Source: Magnetospirillum sp. ME-1
GTDB taxonomy: Bacteria > Pseudomonadota > Alphaproteobacteria > Rhodospirillales > Magnetospirillaceae
DNA: 64,000 nt
Direction: 5' to 3'
Assembly (NCBI RefSeq): GCF_002105535.1
Contig: NZ_CP015848.1
Coordinates: forward strand, 1,240,907 to 1,304,906
How positions within the stretch are numbered: position 1 is the first letter of the stretch; each line of letters opens with the position of its first letter. The position numbers and the translations under genes were made by a program. The notes under the pieces were generated by a model. The model worked only from the letters and a program-made list of their open reading frames with translations, did not search any database and was not told the DNA's origin. Of the stretch, positions 1-8,453 are shown piece by piece.

Positions 1-1
1 C

Positions 2-757
2 TGCGTGACCAACATGCTGCTGCATGGTGTCGAGGATGCCAGCTTCGTTCGTCACGACAACACGCTGGCGCGGCCCTACATCAGTTGGGAACAGAAGGAC
101 CGCGTCGATATCGTGCTGACCAATCCGCCGTTCGGCGGCAGGGAAGAAGACGGTATCGAATCAAACTTCCCCCAACACTTCCGTACCAGGGAAACGGCAG
201 ACCTATTCCTCGCCTTGATCATTCGCCTGCTCAAGCCTAGCGGGCGTGCCGCCGTAGTTCTGCCCGACGGATCGCTGTTCGGCGAGGGCGTCAAGACGCG
301 GCTGAAGGAGCACCTGATGGAAGAGTGCAACCTCCACACCATCGTGCGGCTGCCCAATTCGGTGTTCCGGCCATATGCTTCCATCGGAACCAATCTGCTA
401 TTCTTCGAGAAGGGCGAGCCGACCAAGGATATCTGGTTCTACGAGCACCAGTTGCCCGAGGGCCAGAAAGCCTATTCGATGACCAAGCCTATCCGGTTTG
501 AACATCTGCAAGGCTGCATTGACTGGTGGGGCGGTGCCACGCGCCAAGGCCGCGAGGAGACGCCACGGGCTTGGAAGGTCTCGGCCGAGGAGGTGAAGGC
601 CCGTGGCTATAACCTGGACATCAAGAACCCGCACACGGTGGCCGACGACCACGGCGATCCGGAAACCCTGCTCGCTGACCTGAACGCCGCTGAGGCTAAT
701 GCCGCCAGCTTGCGAGACCAATTGAAGGCGATCCTGGCCGAGGCGCTGGCACGATGA
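2..757 (+). CDS. hsdM: Type I restriction-modification DNA methyltransferase subunit HsdM, C-terminal part
   Basis: This is the C-terminal half of the N6-adenine methyltransferase subunit of a type I restriction-modification system; the gene begins before the window. The reading frame is open from the first bases. The catalytic motif IV, NPPFGG, lies about 40 residues into the visible part, where it binds the target adenine and SAM-linked chemistry takes place. It is followed by the helical C-terminal region (LLKPSGRAAVVLPDGSLF and onward) typical of HsdM. About 250 residues are visible, against roughly 500 for a full HsdM. Its stop overlaps the hsdS start by four bases (ATGA), so the two subunits are translationally coupled. 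HsdR is not in the window and could lie upstream. Confidence 0.93.
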   Translation, partial: CVTNMLLHGVEDASFVRHDNTLARPYISWEQKDRVDIVLTNPPFGGREEDGIESNFPQHFRTRETADLFLALIIRLLKPSGRAAVVLPDGSLFGEGVKTRLKEHLMEECNLHTIVRLPNSVFRPYASIGTNLLFFEKGEPTKDIWFYEHQLPEGQKAYSMTKPIRFEHLQGCIDWWGGATRQGREETPRAWKVSAEEVKARGYNLDIKNPHTVADDHGDPETLLADLNAAEANAASLRDQLKAILAEALAR

Positions 758-2475
758 ACGCCGAAAGCCTGCTCTCCCACTACCACCGCATCGCCGACGC
801 CCCCGATGCGGTGGCCCGGCTGAGGAAGTTTATCCTCGACCTCGCGGTGCGCGGCAAGTTGGTGCAGCAGGACCCGAGCGACGAGCCAGCGTCTAACCTG
901 CTGAAGCGGATCACCGAGGAGAAGGCGCGGCTGGTGAAGGCGGGGGAGATCAAGGATAAGCCTTCGCTTCCTCCCGTCACAGAATCTGAGGTGCTGTTCT
1001 CGATCCCTTCGAAATGGAGTTGGGTTCGGCTTTCCAACATTGTCGATTTCTCTGCTGGACGCACCCCTTCACGCAATGACACGTCGTTCTGGAACAATGG
1101 CGATCATGCCTGGGTGTGTATAGCTGATATGAAGGATGGCCAAGTTTTGACTGCTACGAAGGAAACGGTCAGCGACAAGGCGCGACACCTAGTTTTCGGT
1201 TCTGAACCGGAAACGCCAGGTGCGATAATCATGAGCTTCAAGCTAACTATCGGGAAAATCGCACGACTTGGTATTCCCGCATTCCACAATGAAGCGATAA
1301 TTTCAATCCGTCCGCATATTACAGATCTCGACCCATATCTGTTCATGATCCTTCCGCAGTTTGCCCGCCAAGGAGAAACCAAGGGCGCGATTAAGGGCGC
1401 AACGCTCAATCGCGATTCTATCTCGAATATCTTGATACCGCTTCCGCCCCTCGCCGAACAAAGCCGCATCGTCGCCAAGGTCGATGAGCTGATGGTCCTC
1501 TGTGACAGCCTGGAAGCCGCACGAGCGGAACGAGAGGCCACCCGTGACCGGCTAACGGCGGCGAGCCTCGCCCGCCTCAACACGCCCGATCCCGAGACCT
1601 TCCAGGACGATACCCGCTTCGCACTCGATGCCCTACCGGCACTCACCACACGCCCCGACCAGATCAAGCAACTGCGCCAGACGATCCTGAACCTCGCCGT
1701 GCGCGGTAAGCTGGTGCCGCAGGACTCGAACGACGAGCCCGCGTCGGAACTGCTGAAGCGGATCGCCAAGGAGCGCGTCGAACTGGTCAAGAAAAAGGAA
1801 ATCCGACGAGAGGACCCGCTTGATCCTATTCAACCGACTGAGATGCCGTTTGATGTTCCTGCGACTTGGATTTGGTCGCGAATCGGCGAAGCCGTTCTTT
1901 TCACGCAATATGGGACATCTCAGAAATCGAACCCTTCAGAGAAAGGCGTGCCAGTCCTCACAATGGGGAATATCCAAGAGGGGCTGGTGATCTGGAGCAA
2001 CGAGAAGCGAATCCCCGAAACCTCCGAGGATTTGCCCGCTCTGTATCTTCGGAAATTCGACCTGCTATACAATCGCACAAACAGTGCTGAGCTTGTTGGT
2101 AAGACCGGTATTTATCTTGGCGACGATAGCATCAGGACGTTTGCTTCGTATCTAATTCGGCTCCGCCCTTCGCTTCTATCCAGCAACCCCCGGTTCTTGA
2201 ACATGGCGATGAATACTTCTGAGTTCCGCGAAACGCAGATTGTCCCCCTCATCAAGAAGCAGACTGGGCAGGCGAACGTGAACGGCACGGCGCTTAAGAA
2301 CATGCTCATTCCTCTCCCACCCTTCGCCGAGCAGCACCGCATCGTCGCCAAGGTCGATGAACTGATGGCCCTGTGCGACCAGTTGGAAGCAAGCCTCAAC
2401 ACCGCCGACAACACCCGCCGCCGCCTGCTGGAAGCCCTGCTGGCCGAGGCGCTGGCTCCGGTGGAGGCCGCGTGA
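754..2475 (+). CDS. hsdS: Type I restriction-modification specificity subunit HsdS
   Basis: The 573-aa specificity subunit chooses the DNA sequence recognised by the HsdM/HsdS (and HsdR) complex. It shows the classic two-fold layout. A segment LAVRGKLVQQDPSDEPAS near residue 30 is repeated as LAVRGKLVPQDSNDEPAS near residue 315. Each is followed by a target-recognition domain (about residues 85-230 and 370-515) and a conserved spacer helix (PPLAEQSRIVAKVDELM and PPFAEQHRIVAKVDELM). The recognition domains are more AT-rich than the conserved blocks, as is usual for swapped HsdS domains. The start overlaps hsdM by 4 bases, and the stop shares one base with the next ATG. Confidence 0.95.
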   Translation: MNAESLLSHYHRIADAPDAVARLRKFILDLAVRGKLVQQDPSDEPASNLLKRITEEKARLVKAGEIKDKPSLPPVTESEVLFSIPSKWSWVRLSNIVDFSAGRTPSRNDTSFWNNGDHAWVCIADMKDGQVLTATKETVSDKARHLVFGSEPETPGAIIMSFKLTIGKIARLGIPAFHNEAIISIRPHITDLDPYLFMILPQFARQGETKGAIKGATLNRDSISNILIPLPPLAEQSRIVAKVDELMVLCDSLEAARAEREATRDRLTAASLARLNTPDPETFQDDTRFALDALPALTTRPDQIKQLRQTILNLAVRGKLVPQDSNDEPASELLKRIAKERVELVKKKEIRREDPLDPIQPTEMPFDVPATWIWSRIGEAVLFTQYGTSQKSNPSEKGVPVLTMGNIQEGLVIWSNEKRIPETSEDLPALYLRKFDLLYNRTNSAELVGKTGIYLGDDSIRTFASYLIRLRPSLLSSNPRFLNMAMNTSEFRETQIVPLIKKQTGQANVNGTALKNMLIPLPPFAEQHRIVAKVDELMALCDQLEASLNTADNTRRRLLEALLAEALAPVEAA

Positions 2476-3155
2476 TGGTCGAAGAGCCAGAACCGCCCGA
2501 TCTTGACCCAGAGAAAGTGGCCTATTGGTATTTCCGGCTCAACGGATTCCTTCAGATCGAGAACTTCATCCTGCACGACGCTCGTGGGAACGGACAAAGG
2601 ACAGACGCAGACCTTTTGGCAGTCCGTTTTCCGCACCGCGCCGAATTCATCTTCGATCAGGAATTGCCGATGAAGGATGACGAGGAGGCGCTGCACCTCA
2701 GCAAGGCCCACATCGACATCGTAATCGCCGAAATCACCGTCAATAGACCATGCAAGCTCAATGGCCCCTGGACCAAGCCAGAGCGCCAGAACATGCACCG
2801 GGTTCTGGCTGCGGTAGGCTGCGTGCCAACCGACCAGATCGATGGCGTGGCCGCCGACCTCTATGCTACCGGATGCTACGCTGGACCAAACAACCGTGTC
2901 CGGCTGGTGTCCATCGGCGGCAGCCGCAATCCGGACTTAGACGCTCGCTTCCCGTCGGTCACTCAGTTGACCTGGCTGGATGTGTTGACCTTCATCTGGC
3001 AACGGTTTCAGAAATACCGAAAGCAGAAGACCCAGGTTGATCAATGGGACCAATGCGGCAAGGAACTGCTATGGCTTGCGACGGGCAGACCTGACCAACG
3101 TCGGTTCATTGACGAAGCCCTTGCCCGCATGGGCGCAAGGAACATGATCCAATGA
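2475..3155 (+). CDS. Uncharacterised protein coupled to a type I R-M operon (possible restriction-like nuclease fold)
   Basis: A 226-aa protein that I cannot assign to a named family. The start is the ATG that shares its first base with the hsdS stop; the frame stays open further upstream, but inside hsdS. The segment after residue 20 reads YWYFRLNGFLQIENFILH, then RTDADLLAVRFPHR and, about 45 residues later, HIDIVIAEITVNRPCKLNG. An acidic strand followed by an E-x-(K/T)-like strand resembles the PD-(D/E)XK nuclease core, but the expected lysine is replaced by threonine (AEIT), with a lysine only further on. A nuclease role is therefore inference. It overlaps the PLD gene by 4 bases, so hsdM, hsdS, this gene and the PLD gene form one coupled operon. 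Confidence 0.8.
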   Translation: MVEEPEPPDLDPEKVAYWYFRLNGFLQIENFILHDARGNGQRTDADLLAVRFPHRAEFIFDQELPMKDDEEALHLSKAHIDIVIAEITVNRPCKLNGPWTKPERQNMHRVLAAVGCVPTDQIDGVAADLYATGCYAGPNNRVRLVSIGGSRNPDLDARFPSVTQLTWLDVLTFIWQRFQKYRKQKTQVDQWDQCGKELLWLATGRPDQRRFIDEALARMGARNMIQ

Positions 3156-4189
3156 TTGGCGATTTATACGGCAAGATGAAGAAGGCTGGTGCCGATCTAG
3201 TCGAGCAGGCCAAGGAACATGCGCCAGCCTTCAGGGAGGCTATTGCCGATGGCGCATCAGCCGTCCGCGACAAGGCCGAAGAGATGGCTCCCAAGATCAA
3301 GGATGCGATAAAGACTGGAGCCAGCTCAGCTCAATCTGCCGTCGAACACATGGCTCAGGCAGCGCCAGAGGTCGCCCAGAAAATTCGGGATGAAGCACCT
3401 CATCTGGCTCTGGGCGTTAAGAACGCCTACGACGAAACCAGCGCACCAATCAAAGGAGCAGTCGGTGGCGCGGGCATTGGAGCTGCCGTCGGCTACGTGG
3501 TAGCTGGAGTTGGCGGAGTGGGGATCGCTGCCCTGGGCGGTGCGATAGGCATTCCAGTACTGGCCGTAACGGCTGTTGCCGGTGCTGCCATCGGCCACGC
3601 CGTCGCCGCCCAACTCGACATTAAGCGCTTGAGCAACATTATCGAGGGCATGGAAGACGACCGCTATCAGCGGGTCATCGCCGCCACGAAACGAAGCGGC
3701 GGCTTCACAGTGATTAACGACAGTGAACACCGATCGGAACTGATGGAAGCAATTGATAGTGCAAAAGAAATGCTTTGCATAAGCTCCGCATTTATCAGTT
3801 CATATGCCATCGACCAGCGAGTTCGTGAGTCCATCCGACGCGCCATCAAACGAGGCGTTAACGTCTACATCGAATATGGCTGCAAGCTTGGCGTAAACGA
3901 CCCACCGCCAGCGAGACACGTCAAGCGGGCCATGGATCACCTGGAAGAAATTAAAGCCTGGGCAGCCAACGAGAACCTAACTGGCACGATCAACATCCGT
4001 GAGCGGCCCACCCACGTTAAAGAGATCATCGTTGATAGGACGTACCTCATACTCGGTAGCTTCAATTGGCTATCCAACAGGACCGTCAAGAATGCCGAGA
4101 AGTCGGCGAAGATCGCCGATGCAGACCTCTGCGTACTTGAGCAGCAGGAATTCAAAAAGTCCGCCGAATCCGCAGCAAGCAACGCCTAA
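3152..4189 (+). CDS. Membrane-anchored PLD-like (HKD) domain protein in the R-M operon
   Basis: A 345-aa protein with three parts. Residues 1-100 are an amphipathic, Ala/Lys/Glu-rich helical repeat region. Residues about 101-154 are glycine- and alanine-rich and hydrophobic, with GxxxG-like spacing, and probably insert in a membrane. Residues about 175-335 are a phospholipase D-type domain with one exact HKD motif: H288, K290, D295, then GSFNW from G302. PLD-family enzymes with one HKD motif work as dimers, and this family includes nucleases such as Nuc and BfiI as well as lipases. Its place as the last gene of a coupled R-M operon favours a defence nuclease or effector, which is inference. 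The 3' end overlaps the convergent 4186-4584 gene by 4 bases. Confidence 0.85.
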   Translation: MIGDLYGKMKKAGADLVEQAKEHAPAFREAIADGASAVRDKAEEMAPKIKDAIKTGASSAQSAVEHMAQAAPEVAQKIRDEAPHLALGVKNAYDETSAPIKGAVGGAGIGAAVGYVVAGVGGVGIAALGGAIGIPVLAVTAVAGAAIGHAVAAQLDIKRLSNIIEGMEDDRYQRVIAATKRSGGFTVINDSEHRSELMEAIDSAKEMLCISSAFISSYAIDQRVRESIRRAIKRGVNVYIEYGCKLGVNDPPPARHVKRAMDHLEEIKAWAANENLTGTINIRERPTHVKEIIVDRTYLILGSFNWLSNRTVKNAEKSAKIADADLCVLEQQEFKKSAESAASNA

Positions 4190-4584
4190 TCGCCAAGATC
4201 GATGGTCACGGTGAAATTCCCCGTATCGATCACCGCCCGCTGATGGCCTTTCCCATATCCCGCCCGATCCAAGATCGTGCAGGCGGCATGGAACCGGATG
4301 TACTCGCTGTCGGCATTCGCCATTAGGCCACGCAGCACCGCCAGGGCATTCACCGCATCATCATTGAACGCCTCGGCCATTCGCCGCCGCATGTACTCCT
4401 GGACATGGGGAAGTCGTAGCGTCTTCGATCCAACAACCCGTGCAGACTCACCGCCTGAACCCGCTGAATATCCAGCACTCAGCGCAGCATCCTTGACACT
4501 GCATCCAGTCATCACAAGCGTATCAACCAGAGCGACCTGCTTATCGGTGAGCTTGTCTATAACAGCAACATTTGTCGAAGCCAT
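4186..4584 (-). CDS. Phage terminase small subunit-like HTH protein
   Basis: A 132-aa protein that opens with LTDKQVALVDTLVMTGCSVKDAALSAGYS, followed by VVGSKTLRLPHVQEYMRRRM. This is the helix-turn-helix layout of small terminase subunits, which bind phage DNA at packaging start sites (KQ..FV..Y...G.n...AA..AGYS, then a block ending in a conserved VQ.Y). No large terminase, portal or capsid gene lies nearby, so it is probably a remnant or has been co-opted as a DNA-binding protein. It converges on the PLD gene and is divergent from the low-confidence ORF at 4680. Confidence 0.7.
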   Translation of the reverse strand: MASTNVAVIDKLTDKQVALVDTLVMTGCSVKDAALSAGYSAGSGGESARVVGSKTLRLPHVQEYMRRRMAEAFNDDAVNALAVLRGLMANADSEYIRFHAACTILDRAGYGKGHQRAVIDTGNFTVTIDLGD

Positions 4585-4679
4585 AACAGCTCTCCATAAG
4601 ACAGCGTATGATTCATTATACCAGCAATTTTGCCCCTAAAAATAATTTGATCCATGATTAGATGGCGTCTGGGGATGGC

Positions 4680-5129
4680 ATGAGCAATGATGATGAGCGT
4701 GGAATCTCGGCGATCCTTACTGGACTTGATCCAATGCGCTTGAAACGCATGGCCGATATATGGCGATCAGCCTCTTGCTGGATTCAAGTGGCGCTGTATC
4801 GGGCGTGTCTGCCGAGACCTACATTCAGGCCGCCAGACAAAATAGAGCAAAACCCGAAATGCGGTTTTCATCCGTCCTTTCAGGAGAAGAAGTTGACATC
4901 CCATTCAAACGATCAGGACAATCTTTTCGGCCCAGCAAGGGGTCCGAGGGGATGCGAGCTTCTGACCTATTCTCAAGAGCCAACGACTTCGCTGACTCCG
5001 AAAGACTTGTTCGATCAGATACGTCAATTGCGCCAAGGGGCATCGGACTCGAAAAGAGGAGCTGGTTCGGTTGTCACTGGCCCCACGGAAACGCCTCCAA
5101 CTCCATCCGTAATCTCGGAGAGCGACTAA
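4680..5129 (+). CDS. Hypothetical protein, uncertain reading frame
   Basis: A possible 149-aa protein starting MSNDDERGISAILTGLDP, with a G-rich stretch (GGGGA) just before the ATG. I recognise no domain. The first 80 residues are rich in Cys and Trp and do not look convincingly coded, while the C-terminal half (DNLFGPARGPRG, then a Pro/Ser/Thr-rich tail) does. A second overlapping plus-strand frame runs from 4760 to 5161. The stretch may be a frameshifted or decaying gene of the accessory block. Confidence 0.3.
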   Translation: MSNDDERGISAILTGLDPMRLKRMADIWRSASCWIQVALYRACLPRPTFRPPDKIEQNPKCGFHPSFQEKKLTSHSNDQDNLFGPARGPRGCELLTYSQEPTTSLTPKDLFDQIRQLRQGASDSKRGAGSVVTGPTETPPTPSVISESD

Positions 5130-5161
5130 TCGCCCATTCAATCCAAATAGGCGGCACTTAA

Positions 5162-5539
5162 AATTACCAAAATCGGTTGCGTAGGACTTTGTGGGTGTGT
5201 GGTGTGTTGGTTTTTGAATACCCCCCTCCCGGCCTGGCCCACCGGGAAGTTGAATGCCAATCCTGCTGAACCGTGCCAGGAATCACCAGGCTAAGGGGCT
5301 CCGCCCCTGGCGCAGTCAACCCTGCGGCCACCCAGACTCCGCGCCTTCGGCTTGTGCGTCCGGGTCCCTGAGCCTCGGGTTGCCTTTGCCTCCCCGCTCT
5401 CGCCGAGGGGCAGAGGTTCAGGCGGGGCCTGAACCCTGCTGTCCATTAAGAATGCTGCTGTCGATTCTACTGCTTCACGCGCCGGACTGGCCGCAAGATA
5501 ATCTGCCAGTCAGGACTGTGGACAACCGGAGGAACCCCG
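5162..5539 (+). other. Gene-poor stretch with strong palindromes
   Basis: I see no convincing gene in this 378-base stretch. It contains GGGGCTCCGCCCC, a short GC palindrome, near 5297. It also contains a perfect 9-bp hairpin with a 3-base loop at 5415-5435 (GGTTCAGGC, loop GGG, GCCTGAACC). No T-run follows the hairpin, so it is not a clear terminator. A small RNA or a mobile-element end would both fit. The ribosome binding site of the next small gene (GGAGG at 5528) closes the stretch. Confidence 0.4.
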
Positions 5540-5779
5540 ATGCTTTCCAATTGGCTCCACAAGATGGCTGACAGGGCTGAACGACTTGAGGTCAAGCTGG
5601 CGGCACCTCGGGGGATGGCCGGGGCGGCAAACAAGTTCATCGCCATCATGGCTATTGGCGCGTTCATCGCAGGGGCGGTGCTTTCGAGTTTGCTGCTGTC
5701 GCCCGTCGCACTTGGAGCCGCACTGGCCCTGCCGTTCCTGTGGCTGATTGTTGGCATCTACCGAATTCTAAATCGGTAA
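5540..5779 (+). CDS. Small two-helix membrane protein, hypothetical
   Basis: A 79-aa protein with a good ribosome binding site (GGAGG at 5528-5532, seven bases before the ATG). Residues 1-27 are charged and probably cytoplasmic. Two hydrophobic helices follow at about 33-52 and 55-75, with a short turn between them and a final IYRILNR. The function is unknown. It sits alone between the gene-poor stretch and the tRNA-Thr gene, within the block I read as accessory. Confidence 0.6.
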   Translation: MLSNWLHKMADRAERLEVKLAAPRGMAGAANKFIAIMAIGAFIAGAVLSSLLLSPVALGAALALPFLWLIVGIYRILNR

Positions 5780-5828
5780 TTTTGATCATCCGGCGATCAT
5801 CGGCGATCGATGCAATTTATGCCGCGTT

Positions 5829-5847
5829 GTTACCTGGGTGTTACCTG
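5829..5847. repeat. Direct repeat GTTACCTG x2 near tRNA-Thr
   Basis: The octamer GTTACCTG occurs twice with an 11-base period, at 5829-5836 and 5840-5847. Just upstream (about 5783-5810) the motif CGGCGATC is also repeated in tandem. Short direct repeats close to the 3' end of a tRNA gene are typical of integrase arm sites or scars of integration. No integrase gene is present, so this reading is tentative. Confidence 0.4.
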
Positions 5848-5860
5848 AAATCCTCAAAGC

Positions 5861-5885
5861 AAAAGACCCGCCTTCTGGGCGGGTC
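5861..5885 (-). terminator. Intrinsic terminator of tRNA-Thr
   Basis: Read on the minus strand: GACCCGCC, loop AGAA, GGCGGGTC, then TTTT. The stem is 8 perfect base pairs and lies about 28 bases past the tRNA 3' end, in the right orientation to end the tRNA transcript. Confidence 0.8.
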
Positions 5886-5912
5886 GTAAGCTCTTGATTT
5901 CCAAGAGGAAAA

Positions 5913-5988
5913 TGGTGCTGCCGAATGGAATCGAACCATCGACCTTACCCTTACCAAGGGTATGCTCTACCGACTGAGCTACGGCAGC
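5913..5988 (-). tRNA. tRNA-Thr(GGT), CCA encoded
   Basis: A 76-nt cloverleaf on the minus strand. The acceptor stem GCTGCCG pairs with CGGCAGC. The D-arm contains AGCTCAGTCGGTAGAGC. The anticodon stem ACCCT/AGGGT encloses the loop TTGGTAA, giving anticodon GGT (threonine, ACC/ACU codons). The T-loop is GGTTCGATTCC, and the 3' CCA is encoded. Its 3' end faces the accessory block at 1-5.8 kb, which is the usual geometry for an island inserted at a tRNA gene. Confidence 0.97.
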
Positions 5989-6110
5989 AATTCTTTGCGA
6001 AGCGCGGGCGCCCCGTGAAGAGGGGCGCTTTATGCCACACTCGATATGACGACGCAAGCGTCTTTCCGGGCTCTTGACGTGGTTTTCTCCAGGGCTCAAA
6101 ACTGGCGGCC

Positions 6111-6299
6111 ATGAGCGACGATTCCAATCCGAAATTCTCGGCCCGCGGCCATGCCGAGGCCGAAGCGCGCCAGCGGCGTCAGGCCGAGGCGCTGCGCGCC
6201 AATCTGGCCCGGCGCAAGGCCCAGGGCCGCGCCCGCGCCGAGGGGGAGGGCGAGCCTTGCTCCCCCTCCGACCCTGGAGTACAAGAAGCCGAGAGTTGA
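6111..6299 (+). CDS. Small basic hypothetical protein upstream of dcd
   Basis: A 62-aa, strongly charged protein beginning [20 protein letters not shown] and continuing with an Arg/Ala-rich helix ([20 protein letters not shown]). It ends 16 bases before the dcd start, so the two are probably co-transcribed. The short Arg-rich helix resembles small conserved alphaproteobacterial proteins of unknown function. I cannot give it a function. Confidence 0.6.
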   Translation: MSDDSNPKFSARGHAEAEARQRRQAEALRANLARRKAQGRARAEGEGEPCSPSDPGVQEAES

Positions 6300-6315
6300 A
6301 GAGGGGGAGCGCCCG

Positions 6316-6870
6316 ATGTCCGTCATGCCCGACACCTGGATCCGCGAGATGGCCAAGACCAAGGGCATGATCGAGCCCTTCACCGAGAAGCTGCAGCGCG
6401 AAGGCGTCATCTCCTACGGCTTGTCCTCCTACGGCTACGACGCCCGCGTCGCGCCCGAGTTCAAGATCTTCACCAACGTGGATTCGGCGGTGGTGGACCC
6501 CAAGGCCTTCGCCGCCAACAGCCTGGTGGACCGCGAGACCGACGTCTGCGTCATTCCTCCCAACAGCTTCGCCCTGGCCCGCACGGTGGAGTATTTCCGC
6601 ATTCCCCGCGACGTTCTGGTGATCTGCCTGGGCAAGTCCACCTACGCCCGCTGCGGCATCATCGTCAACGTGACGCCGCTGGAGCCGGAATGGGAAGGCC
6701 ACGTCACCCTGGAATTCTCCAACACCACGCCGCTGCCCGCCAAGATCTACGCCAACGAGGGCGCCTGCCAGTTCATCTTCCTCAAGGGGCACTCGGTGTG
6801 CGAGACCTCCTACGGCGACCGCGCGGGCAAGTATCAGGGGCAGCAGGGTGTCACCCTGCCCCGGCTCTGA
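6316..6870 (+). CDS. dcd: dCTP deaminase
   Basis: A 184-aa enzyme that deaminates dCTP to dUTP, feeding dTTP synthesis. The whole length matches the family: [11 protein letters not shown] at the N-terminus, [13 protein letters not shown], the fold-defining [11 protein letters not shown] near the middle, and [14 protein letters not shown], which carries the catalytic glutamate. A C-terminal [13 protein letters not shown] closes over the nucleotide. I chose the ATG preceded by GAGGGGGAG; the frame is open further upstream, but without homology. The last 23 bases overlap the next gene. Confidence 0.96.
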   Translation: MSVMPDTWIREMAKTKGMIEPFTEKLQREGVISYGLSSYGYDARVAPEFKIFTNVDSAVVDPKAFAANSLVDRETDVCVIPPNSFALARTVEYFRIPRDVLVICLGKSTYARCGIIVNVTPLEPEWEGHVTLEFSNTTPLPAKIYANEGACQFIFLKGHSVCETSYGDRAGKYQGQQGVTLPRL

Positions 6871-8374
6871 GGCGGAAGCCTTCCTGGCCGATCCCCGCAC
6901 CCATGGGGGCGCGGGGGTCGAACGCATCGACACCCATATCTCCACCCTGTTCCTGGCCGCGGACCGCGTCTTCAAACTGAAGAAGCCGGTGCGCTTGGCC
7001 TTCCTCGACTTCACCGCCCTTTCGGCGCGCAAGGCCGCCTGCGAGGCCGAGGTGGAGATCAACCGCCGCGCCACGCCCGACCTTTACCTCGGCGTGCGGG
7101 CGCTGACCCGTACCCGGGGCGGCGGGTTGGAACTGGACGGGCCGGGCGAGGCGGTGGACTGGGCGGTGGAGATGCGCCGCTTCGATCAGGACACCCTGTT
7201 CGACCGACTGGTCGGTAATAACGGGTTGGACCGCGAGCGCTGCAACGCGCTCACCGAAGCCATCGCCGCCTTTCACCGCGTCGCCCCGGTGCGCACCGAC
7301 CGGGGCGGGCGCGCCGGGCTGGACTGGACCATCGCCACCAACCGGCTGTCCATGCTGGCCCAGGACCCTTCCGTCCTGCCGGTGGACGCGGTGGAGGATC
7401 TGGCCCGGGCCTCCTTCGCCGCCCTGGAGCGTTTCGCCCCCCGGCTGGAGGAGCGGCGCGAGGCCGGTTTCGTCCGCCAGTGCCACGGTGACCTGCACCT
7501 GGGCAATATCTGTCTGTGGCAGGGGCGTCCGGCGCTGTTCGACGCCATCGAGTTTTCCGAGGACATCGCCTGCATCGACGTGATCTACGATCTGGCCTTC
7601 CTGCTGATGGACCTGGACCATCGGGGGGCGCGGCAACAGGCCAATTGGGTGATGAACCACTATCTGGACCTTACCGCCGATTTCGCCGGCATCTCCCCCA
7701 TGCCGCTTTATCTCTCGGCCCGGGCCGGGGTGCGCGCCCATGTGTGCGCCACCATGGCCGCCGGCGCGCAAGGCGAGGGGCGGGAGAGGCTGGCCGCCGA
7801 TGCCCGCTCGTATCTGGCGGCGGCGCGGGCCTATCTCGATCCGCCCGCGCCCCGGCTGCTGGCGGTGGGGGGGCTTTCGGGCAGCGGCAAGTCGCGCATG
7901 GGCCGGGAACTGGCCCCCTTCCTGGCGGTGCCCGGCGCGGCGGTGGTCCGGAGCGATTCCTTGCGCAAGCACCTGATGGACGTTCCCATCTCGGAAAAGC
8001 TGGGTCCAGACGGCTATACGCCCGAGGTGACCGAGCGCACCTACCAGCGTCTCTACGACACCTGCGCCGCCCTGCTGGCCGATGGGCACGGCGTGGTGGC
8101 CGACGCCGTCTTCGCCAGGCCGGAACAGCGGGACGCCATCGAGCGTGTGGCCCGCGCGGCGGGGGTGCGCTTCGACGGGCTGTGGCTGGAGGCGCCGGCG
8201 GAATTGTCCAAGCGGCGCATCGCCGAGCGCAAGGCCAATGTCTCGGACGCCACGCCCCAGGTGCTGGAGCGGCAATTGTCCTACGACCTGGGGGCCATCG
8301 TCTGGACGCGCATCGATTCCTCGCCGCCCAAGGACGTCACCCTGGAAGCCGGCAAGGCCGTGCTGGGGGTATAG
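6848..8374 (+). CDS. Fused aminoglycoside-phosphotransferase-like / P-loop kinase protein
   Basis: A 508-aa two-domain protein. The N-terminal 300 residues have a kinase-like fold with the APH catalytic loop [10 protein letters not shown] (about residue 213) and the metal-binding segment FDAIEFSED. The C-terminal domain begins with a Walker [10 protein letters not shown] (about residue 341), and resembles gluconate-kinase-type P-loop enzymes. Such fusions are common in alphaproteobacteria, but their substrate is unknown, and small-molecule phosphorylation is the likely activity. The GTG start overlaps dcd by 23 bases in another frame; a later start around the DTHIS segment is possible. Confidence 0.85.
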   Translation: MSPCPGSEAEAFLADPRTHGGAGVERIDTHISTLFLAADRVFKLKKPVRLAFLDFTALSARKAACEAEVEINRRATPDLYLGVRALTRTRGGGLELDGPGEAVDWAVEMRRFDQDTLFDRLVGNNGLDRERCNALTEAIAAFHRVAPVRTDRGGRAGLDWTIATNRLSMLAQDPSVLPVDAVEDLARASFAALERFAPRLEERREAGFVRQCHGDLHLGNICLWQGRPALFDAIEFSEDIACIDVIYDLAFLLMDLDHRGARQQANWVMNHYLDLTADFAGISPMPLYLSARAGVRAHVCATMAAGAQGEGRERLAADARSYLAAARAYLDPPAPRLLAVGGLSGSGKSRMGRELAPFLAVPGAAVVRSDSLRKHLMDVPISEKLGPDGYTPEVTERTYQRLYDTCAALLADGHGVVADAVFARPEQRDAIERVARAAGVRFDGLWLEAPAELSKRRIAERKANVSDATPQVLERQLSYDLGAIVWTRIDSSPPKDVTLEAGKAVLGV

Positions 8375-8453
8375 GTCCCGTCGGAGTCTGCGGATTTCCA
8401 AGCCGCCGGTTCGGGCGCATAATATTCCGGATGTCGTGACAAGGAGAGCCGTC

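Noticed and set aside
5254-5571. A 105-codon plus-strand frame
   Set aside because: Pro/Ser/Arg-rich, full of palindromes, no ribosome binding site, overlaps the better small membrane gene.
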